From positions 1-46,153 of the forward strand of contig WRHP01000010.1 in the NCBI GenBank assembly GCA_009783195.1: a DNA stretch of 46,153 nt, written 5' to 3'. Of the stretch, positions 40,370 to 46,153 are shown one piece after another. Both the position numbers and the translations under genes were made by a program. The notes beneath the pieces were generated by a model. It was not told the DNA's origin. It saw only the letters and a program-made list of their open reading frames with translations, and searched no databases. The stretch comes from Syntrophorhabdaceae bacterium (GTDB lineage Bacteria > Desulfobacterota > Deferrimicrobia > Deferrimicrobiales > Deferrimicrobiaceae). Within the stretch, counting starts at the first letter, position 1, and every line of letters begins with the position of its first letter.

Positions 40370-43020
40370 GAGAGGTATCCGCTCACCAGTTCGAGGTTTT
40401 TTCCGAGTTTTTCAAGTTTTTCTTCCAGCGCCGCCTGACGGTTACGCAGAGTTTCCACTATGTCTTCCGGAGCGTTCGCTATGAACTTGTCGTTGCGCAG
40501 TTGCCCCGTTACGCGGGCAAGCTCGGCGTTGCTTTTGTCTATTTCTTTCCGCAGGCGCTTTGCTTCCTGGTCAAAATCTATCAATCCGGCAAGAGGCACA
40601 CATACCTCTATGCCGTTTACGACCGCTGTCGCGTCGCCTTTGGGGATGTAATCGGAATTGACGTACACCACCTGTTCCGCGCGGGGAAGACGCCTTAGAA
40701 TTTCCTCGTGTTCCTTCAGGAAACTCAGCCGGTCGCTTTGCCCTTTCAGGCGAATTTCAACTTTCCTGGACGGCGGGACGTTAAGCTCACTGCGGATGTT
40801 GCGCACGGCCCGCACCACATCCATGAGGTATTCCATATCCTTCTCTACATCGGCGTCTATCACAGCCGCGTCGGAAGAAGGATACCGCGTGTCGTAAAGA
40901 AGCCCATGGTCGCCGGGAAGCGTATGCCAAAGTTCTTCGGTAATAAAAGGAATAAACGGGTGCCCAAGAGCCATTATTGTCTCGTAGGCGCGCAAAAGGA
41001 CCGCGCGCTGCCGCTCCCGATCCTGAGCCGCCACCTCCGGTTCCAGAGACGGCTTTATCATCTCAAGGTACCAGTCGCAGAACTCGTGCCACACAAAATG
41101 GTAGAATGCATGCCCGGCGTCGTTGAACCGGTATTCCTCGATCCCCTTGCGTATCTCGTCGATCACGCGCTGGAGCCGGGAAAAAATCCATCGGTCCACC
41201 ACCGTCAGGTTCTTCGGAAGCTCCCGCGCGGTCGTTTCATCCGCGTGCATCATGACGAAACGGCCTGCCTGGAACAGTTTGTTCATGAAGTTGCGATACC
41301 CCTCGACACGGTCGTCCGACATGCGGATATCGCGTCCCTGGGCGGCCAGTATCACAAGCGTGAACCGGAAAGCGTCTGTTCCGAACTTGTCGATGACCTC
41401 CAGCGGGTCGATCACGTTTCCACGCGTCTTGCTCATCTTTTCGCCTTTGGCGTCGCGCACCAAAGCGTGAAGCACCACATCGCGGAAAGGAACCTTTCCG
41501 GTGCACTCGAGCCCCATCATCATCATCCGGGCCACCCAAAAGAAGAGGATGTCAAAACCGGTGACAAGCACGGTGGTTGGGTAGTAGCGTTCAAGCTCGG
41601 CTGTCTTGTCCGGCCATCCCAGCGTTGAGAAAGGCCATAACCCGGAAGAGAACCATGTATCGAGGACGTCTTCTTCCTGCTTTGGGTCCTGCTGCCCGCA
41701 ATAAGGGCACTTCGAAGGCTTCTCGGCATCCACAATCGTCTTGTCGCACGCGGAGCAGTGATACGCCGGAATCCGGTGTCCCCACCAGATCTGCCGTGAG
41801 ATGCACCAGTCGCGGATGTTCTCCATCCATTCAAAGTAGGTCTTTTCCCACTGGGCAGGGATAATGCGGGTTTGCCCACTTCGGACAGCTTCTATAGCAG
41901 GTTCCGCAAGCGGCTTTGTCTTCACGAACCACTGCATGCTTTCGGCCGGCTCCACTATCGTCTGGCAACGGTAGCAGCGTCCTATATTGTTCACATACGG
42001 CTCTTCGCGGACCAGCAACCCGTCTTCCGCAAGCTTTGCAACCACAGATTCACGGCAGGCAAACCTGTCCTGTCCGGCCCATGATCCCGCGTCGAGCGTC
42101 ATTATCCCCGAATCGTCGATCACCCGCACGGAGGGAAGCCCGTGACGCATGGCAACCTCGAAATCGTTCGCGTCGTGAGCCGGGGTTATTTTCACCGCGC
42201 CGGTGCCGAATTCCCGGTCAACCATCGGGTCGCCCACAACAGGAATCAGCCGGTTCATCAAAGGCAGGCGAAGCGTCTTGCCTATCATACCGGCGTAACG
42301 CTCGTCTTTCGGGTTCACCGCGACCGCCGTATCCCCAAGCATCGTCTCGGGCCGCGTGGTCGCCACAACTATCCCCTCGCCGCCCGCTTCCTCCGGGTAC
42401 CGGATGTGCCATAGCGATCCCTTGTTCTCCTCGAAGGAAACCTCAAGATCGGAAAGCGCCGTGTGGCAGCGCGGGCACCAGTTGATAATGTAGCGCCCCT
42501 TGTAAATAAGCCCTTTTTCGTAAAGGCGAACGAACGCTTCCTTGACCGCGCGGGAAAGCCCCTCGTCCATCGTAAACCGCTCCCGCTCCCAGTCACACGC
42601 CGCGCCAAGCCGTTTGAGCTGATGCAGGATCGTCCCGCCGCTTTGCTCTTTCCATTTCCAGACGCGCTCTTCAAACGCTTCACGGCCCAACTGCTGCCGC
42701 GCGATCCCCTCTTTCTTGAGTTCGCGCTCCACCACGTTTTGTGTCGCGATACCGGCGTGATCCGTGCCAACAACCCAGATGGTGTTTCTCCCGTTCATCC
42801 GGGCATACCGGATAAGCACATCTTGCAGAGTCACATTCAAGGCGTGCCCCATATGGAGCGAGCCGGTAACATTGGGAGGCGGGATGACTATCGAGTAGGC
42901 TTCGCCCTGGCGCAGGTGGTCGGCGTGAAACGCCCCGGAGGAGACCCACTCCGCGTACCACTTCTCCTCAGACGTCTTGGGGTTGTACGTCTTGTCCGTT
43001 CCGGTATTTTTTTCTTTCAT
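40366..43020 (-). CDS. valS: Valyl-tRNA synthetase
   Basis: Charges tRNA(Val); class Ia enzyme with editing. 884 residues: HIGH-type motif PNVTGSLHMGHAL near 50-62, the CP1 editing domain with TTRPETMLGDTAVAV, a zinc-ribbon-like HCSACDKTIVDAEKPSKCPYC site, KMSK-type motif GEKMSKTRGNVIDP near 528, the anticodon-binding helices and a C-terminal coiled coil ending GKNLELVSGYLS. ATG 43020 overlaps the stop of the response regulator gene by 4 bp, suggesting coupled translation. Confidence 0.97.
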   Translation of the reverse strand: MKEKNTGTDKTYNPKTSEEKWYAEWVSSGAFHADHLRQGEAYSIVIPPPNVTGSLHMGHALNVTLQDVLIRYARMNGRNTIWVVGTDHAGIATQNVVERELKKEGIARQQLGREAFEERVWKWKEQSGGTILHQLKRLGAACDWERERFTMDEGLSRAVKEAFVRLYEKGLIYKGRYIINWCPRCHTALSDLEVSFEENKGSLWHIRYPEEAGGEGIVVATTRPETMLGDTAVAVNPKDERYAGMIGKTLRLPLMNRLIPVVGDPMVDREFGTGAVKITPAHDANDFEVAMRHGLPSVRVIDDSGIMTLDAGSWAGQDRFACRESVVAKLAEDGLLVREEPYVNNIGRCYRCQTIVEPAESMQWFVKTKPLAEPAIEAVRSGQTRIIPAQWEKTYFEWMENIRDWCISRQIWWGHRIPAYHCSACDKTIVDAEKPSKCPYCGQQDPKQEEDVLDTWFSSGLWPFSTLGWPDKTAELERYYPTTVLVTGFDILFFWVARMMMMGLECTGKVPFRDVVLHALVRDAKGEKMSKTRGNVIDPLEVIDKFGTDAFRFTLVILAAQGRDIRMSDDRVEGYRNFMNKLFQAGRFVMMHADETTARELPKNLTVVDRWIFSRLQRVIDEIRKGIEEYRFNDAGHAFYHFVWHEFCDWYLEMIKPSLEPEVAAQDRERQRAVLLRAYETIMALGHPFIPFITEELWHTLPGDHGLLYDTRYPSSDAAVIDADVEKDMEYLMDVVRAVRNIRSELNVPPSRKVEIRLKGQSDRLSFLKEHEEILRRLPRAEQVVYVNSDYIPKGDATAVVNGIEVCVPLAGLIDFDQEAKRLRKEIDKSNAELARVTGQLRNDKFIANAPEDIVETLRNRQAALEEKLEKLGKNLELVSGYLS

Positions 43021-44273
43021 GAAGGCGTCGACTTTACAGCCTGAACCCGTATCCGGGCGATCTCTTCCCGGATCAATGCTTCAGCGGTAGCGGGGATCAC
43101 TTCCCAAGCTATGGTTTCTACAGAATCGCGCATTTTTGCCGAAAATTCCGCCGCAAGGCGCTCCGTCATGTCCATCATCGCTTTTTCTACAGCTTTCTCC
43201 ATAACTTCGCGGAAGATGGCATCAGCGCGGGAGGCAAACTGTTCTTTAAGTTCCGCCCGAAGAATATCTTCGGAAATACCCGTGGGCGCCGCTGTGGCGG
43301 TTTTCGCCAAGGTCTTGGGCTCTTCTTTTTTCGGCATTTCCAAAGGAGCCTTCTCTGGGATCTCTTCAAAAACACCCATTGGGCTTCCCTTGGCAATTTC
43401 CGCAAAGGTCTTGGTCTCTTCCGGCATTTTTACAGGGGTTTTTTCGAGCATCTCTTCAAGAACGCTTGCGTCCGGCTCCAGCGGAATGTCTAAAGGAAGA
43501 GGCTCGTCGGGTTCACCAAACATTTTCTCTTCCTTGAAAGCTTTCGATCCGAAAACCGGGCCGCCTCCGCTCTCAAGTTCCCCGATCTCCTCGAACTCCT
43601 CCACTTCTTCTATCGAGTCCGTGTCCGCGAGTGTAGCCTCTTCCATAGTGAACAGTTCGTCCGCCACCGAAGAAGCGGCGGGCTCATCTACATCATCGGC
43701 GGATACATCGAACTCATCAAAACCGACCGCTTCGTCTTTTTCGGGCTCTTGCAAGGTCTCGGGCTCAACCGCCTTCACGGCTGCCTCTTCCGGTTTTGCG
43801 ACCGGAACTTTCTCTCCGTCTTCCTCAAGCGCATCGTTTAAGTTCCATCGCTCGTCGCCCGGCAAAGGAGAACCGGCGGCCTCCGCCCTGGAAGGCGGCA
43901 TCTCTTCCTTCCCGATAAGGCTTTCAACTTTTTCTATTAATTCCGAAACTTCAAACGGTTTGACAAGAACGCCTTTTACCCCGCACGCCTTGAGTTTTTT
44001 CTCTTCTAACTGGACAAAAGCGCCTGCAAGAAGCAGCACCGGCGTTCCTTTTGTGGACTCTTCAGCGGCAAACAACGCCGCAACCTCGAATCCATCCTTC
44101 TCTGGAAGAGTGACATCGACGACCACAAGATCAGGACATACTTTCACTGCCATTCGTATAGCATCGTCGCCATTGTTTACAGCGATCACCGAAATGTCGG
44201 ATTTTTCGAAGGCAAGTTCAAATACTTTCTGGATTGTGGCGCTGTCTTCGACCAGCAGAAGTTTTTTATGCAT
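43017..44273 (-). CDS. Response regulator with long acidic linker and helical tail
   Basis: 418 residues. The receiver domain (1-120) is complete: E9/D10, phosphoacceptor D53 in VVVDVTLPEKDGF and K104 in VLVKPFE. Residues about 125-340 are an acidic Pro/Glu/Ser/Ala linker containing two tandem imperfect units of about 30 residues (about 268-330). The C terminus (about 335-418) is helical, with RADAIFREVMEKAVEKAMMDM and SVETIAWEVIPATAEALIREEI; proteins ending this way are common next to valS in deltaproteobacteria, to my recollection. There is no DNA-binding or enzymatic output domain, so it probably works by protein contact. The start is ATG 44273 behind GGAGG (six bases). Confidence 0.86.
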   Translation of the reverse strand: MHKKLLLVEDSATIQKVFELAFEKSDISVIAVNNGDDAIRMAVKVCPDLVVVDVTLPEKDGFEVAALFAAEESTKGTPVLLLAGAFVQLEEKKLKACGVKGVLVKPFEVSELIEKVESLIGKEEMPPSRAEAAGSPLPGDERWNLNDALEEDGEKVPVAKPEEAAVKAVEPETLQEPEKDEAVGFDEFDVSADDVDEPAASSVADELFTMEEATLADTDSIEEVEEFEEIGELESGGGPVFGSKAFKEEKMFGEPDEPLPLDIPLEPDASVLEEMLEKTPVKMPEETKTFAEIAKGSPMGVFEEIPEKAPLEMPKKEEPKTLAKTATAAPTGISEDILRAELKEQFASRADAIFREVMEKAVEKAMMDMTERLAAEFSAKMRDSVETIAWEVIPATAEALIREEIARIRVQAVKSTPS

Positions 44274-44308
44274 TATCAACCTCCGGATTGGCCAATATTT
44301 TAAGGATT

Positions 44309-46153
44309 TTACTGAAGTTTTTCAACTAAAAGGAAGTCGATTTCGCCTTTATCGGGGTCCCCGCGCCGCACCCGGACGCACACCCGGTCGCCCAACGCGA
44401 TACGCCGACGCCGATATATGCCTGCCCATTCCATTCGATCCCTGGAAAAGCGGTATTCATCATCCCGAAGAGTTGATATGTGGACCAGTCCTTCGACCAT
44501 CCAGTCATCCAGTTCCACAAAAAAACCAAAAGAAACCATGGAGACAACCGAGCCTTCAAAAGTTTCTCCTTCGCGCCCCGACATAAAGAGCGCCTTGGCC
44601 CTGGCCATGACCGCCCGCTCGGCGTCCATCGCAACCCGCTCCCTGCCGGAAAGATGAATTCCGATACGCTCTCCCTTGTCCGCAAGAGCTTGCCTGCACG
44701 AAACTAAAGCTTCGTCTCCAAGAGCCGCGCGCAAAATCCGGTGAACGACCAGATCAGGGTATCTCCGGATCGGAGAGGTAAAATGGACGTAGCGCGACAA
44801 GGCAAGCCCGAAATGCCCTTTCACCTCCGGACTGTATCGCGCAAGCATCAGGCTTCTGAGAAGCATCAACTGAATTATTTTTTCATATTTGCCTCCACGG
44901 GCAATATCCGCCCACGCCCGCAAGCGGGAAACCACATCGCGCCGGTCACTGGAACGGGATCTCCGCAGAAGACAGCCGGCCACGGCCTCAAACTCATCCA
45001 CCTTGTCGGCAGCCGGTTCCTCGTGAATCCGGAACAGAAGCGGGTCGCCACGGCGGGCAAGAAATTCGGCAACCGCGGTATTTGCCGCCAGCATGAACTC
45101 CTCTATAATCCGGTGCGATTCATGCCGGGGGGCTGCAAAGACAGAAACAGGCATCCCACTCTCCACGTCAATACGCGCTTCCGGAAGGTTCAGATCCAGT
45201 GAACCACGGCTCAAACGCGCAAGCGTCAACCACCCGGCGGCTGTTTCCATGTGGCGCAGCATCCGCCCGATTTCCCCTTCATCTTTCCGGGAAAGCCGTT
45301 CGTGGACTTCCGTGTACGTCAAACGCGCCCGGCTCCGTATTACGGCGGCGTAAAACGATGGTTGTCCCGTCGCCCCTCCCGGCCGGACTGGAATCTCGAC
45401 ATTCATCGTCAAACGGTTAACGCCCGGCTTCAGGCTGCATACGCCTTCTGAAAGCGCCGGCGGCAGCATCGGGACGCACCGGTCGGGGAAATAGACGCTT
45501 GTCCCTCTCGATAAAGCCTCACGGTCAAGCGCGGACCCCCAGGCAACGTAATGACTCACATCGGCAATCGCCACGTGAAGCCGGAAACCGTCGCCCTCGG
45601 GTACAACGCAAACGGCATCGTCAAAATCCTTTGCGTCCTCCCCATCAATGGTCACAAACGCAAGATGACGCATGTCGGCGCGGGGAAGCGTCTCTTCCCC
45701 GTGTCTGACCATCCCTTCATGTGCCGTCAGACGGACCGCTTTTGGAATCTTCTCCGCTTCGCCAACGACATCTTCCGTAAAAACAACGGGAAGATCCATT
45801 GAAGACGCCACGGCAAGACAGATCGTCTCCATCGAATGGGATTGCCCAAACCTGCGGATAACCAGGGCTTTGCCGTCAAAGCCTCTTTCCGGATACCTGG
45901 TTATTTCCGCAAGAACGATATCGCCGGCCTTGGCGGCTATCCCGTGAGGAAGGTCAGCTTCTATCAGAAGATCGGAATCGCGGTCGCGGAAACGAACGAA
46001 GGAGCGCTTTCCAACCGGCGCGTACCTGCCGACAAACGCCCGAATGCCCCGATCAAGAATCTTTTCGACTCTGCCGTATTGCGGCGCGGCGCCCTTGCGT
46101 CGCTCCAGCCGCACCCGCACCAGATCTTTTGGCCAAGCTCCGGAAAGCGAATG
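44309..46153 (-). CDS. rnr: Ribonuclease R family 3'-5' exoribonuclease (N terminus outside window)
   Basis: Hydrolytic RNase II/R exonuclease that degrades structured RNA. The frame is open to the window edge, and its first visible residues (HSLSGAWPKDLVRVRL) are the end of a cold-shock domain, so the N terminus lies outside. Visible here: the second cold-shock-like part, the RNB catalytic core with IDGEDAKDFDDAV (metal-binding aspartates), HVAIADVSHYV, YFPDRCVPMLPPALSEGVCSL, HFTSPIRRYPDLVVHR, and a C-terminal S1 domain (EGSVVSMVSFGFFVELDDWMVEGLVHIS). A lysine-rich C-terminal tail as in E. coli RNase R is absent. With PNPase and NrnA it completes a set of RNA decay enzymes. Confidence 0.95.
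   Translation of the reverse strand, partial: HSLSGAWPKDLVRVRLERRKGAAPQYGRVEKILDRGIRAFVGRYAPVGKRSFVRFRDRDSDLLIEADLPHGIAAKAGDIVLAEITRYPERGFDGKALVIRRFGQSHSMETICLAVASSMDLPVVFTEDVVGEAEKIPKAVRLTAHEGMVRHGEETLPRADMRHLAFVTIDGEDAKDFDDAVCVVPEGDGFRLHVAIADVSHYVAWGSALDREALSRGTSVYFPDRCVPMLPPALSEGVCSLKPGVNRLTMNVEIPVRPGGATGQPSFYAAVIRSRARLTYTEVHERLSRKDEGEIGRMLRHMETAAGWLTLARLSRGSLDLNLPEARIDVESGMPVSVFAAPRHESHRIIEEFMLAANTAVAEFLARRGDPLLFRIHEEPAADKVDEFEAVAGCLLRRSRSSDRRDVVSRLRAWADIARGGKYEKIIQLMLLRSLMLARYSPEVKGHFGLALSRYVHFTSPIRRYPDLVVHRILRAALGDEALVSCRQALADKGERIGIHLSGRERVAMDAERAVMARAKALFMSGREGETFEGSVVSMVSFGFFVELDDWMVEGLVHISTLRDDEYRFSRDRMEWAGIYRRRRIALGDRVCVRVRRGDPDKGEIDFLLVEKLQ

Noticed and set aside
43111-44586. Long open frame on the plus strand (491 codons) opposite the response regulator and rnr
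   Set aside because: It is Ser/Thr-rich low complexity, lacks any recognisable domain and mirrors the codon bias of the acidic linker on the other strand.
1-46153. Mobile elements, CRISPR arrays, tRNA or rRNA genes, toxin-antitoxin or defence islands
   Set aside because: No transposase, integrase, regularly spaced repeat, tRNA-like cloverleaf or known defence motif was seen; gene spacing leaves little room for them.

Overview
This 46 kb window is a dense, almost entirely housekeeping stretch of a bacterial chromosome, roughly 55-60% G+C by eye. I count 45 protein genes. 42 lie on the minus strand and three on the plus strand (a NUDIX hydrolase, mqnA and a DUF1858 protein). No gap between genes exceeds about 155 bases. 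I see no rRNA, tRNA, insertion sequence, prophage, CRISPR array or defence system. The gene content and order fit a Gram-negative, probably anaerobic bacterium of the former Deltaproteobacteria (Desulfobacterota/Desulfuromonadota-like). Pointers are SecDF-YajC, a SurA-N-like exported protein, a lipoprotein-type SpoIID/LytB protein, the futalosine menaquinone gene mqnA, pyruvoyl arginine decarboxylase, and the series rimP-nusA-ylxR-infB-ylxP-rbfA-nrnA-truB-rpsO-pnp-M16-dut. This placement is an inference from gene order, not from a marker comparison.

Layout, read in the direction of transcription (right to left for minus genes). (1) 46153-38542: rnr (cut by the window edge), a response regulator with a long acidic linker, valS, nadC, a SurA-N-like exported protein and queD, most joined by 4-10 bp overlaps. 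(2) 38536-37330, plus strand: mqnA and a small DUF1858 protein, with structured A/T-rich DNA between them. (3) 37190-34913, minus: rsmD, coaD and an aspartate-type aminotransferase, ending in a strong hairpin terminator that it shares with the convergent NUDIX gene (34466-34873). (4) 34401-12511, minus: 21 consecutive genes over 21.9 kb with no gap above about 55 bp. They are a LysE-type exporter, a sugar nucleotidyltransferase/phosphomannomutase fusion, an MBL hydrolase, coaBC, a family 4 uracil-DNA glycosylase, an RlmI-like methyltransferase, an NfeD protease, a slipin, SpoIID-like, queA, tgt, yajC, secD, secF, recJ, speB, pyruvoyl arginine decarboxylase, fabH, rimI, pyrK and pyrD. (5) 12399-1, minus: the transcription/translation cluster rimP, nusA, ylxR, infB, ylxP, rbfA, nrnA, truB, then (behind its own promoter) rpsO, pnp, an M16 protease, dut and purB (cut by the window edge).

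Functionally, the genes cover translation and ribosome maturation (IF-2, NusA, RimP, RbfA, S15, TruB, RsmD, ValS), RNA decay (PNPase, RNase R, NrnA), queuosine formation (QueD, QueA, Tgt), protein export (SecD, SecF, YajC), coenzyme A synthesis (CoaBC, CoaD), pyrimidine and nucleotide hygiene (PyrD-PyrK, Dut, UDG), arginine-to-putrescine conversion (PdaD, SpeB), NAD (NadC) and menaquinone (MqnA).

I found no obvious new system. The most interesting signals are regulatory or architectural: a perfect intrinsic terminator squeezed between pyrD and the rimP start codon, so that the whole nusA-infB operon must be read through it; a terminator-like hairpin inside the start of the SpoIID-like gene; several genes that seem to begin at CTG behind good ribosome binding sites; a probably leaderless LysE-type gene; a sugar mutase domain with a degraded metal loop; and a response regulator with duplicated linker units and a conserved-looking helical tail.
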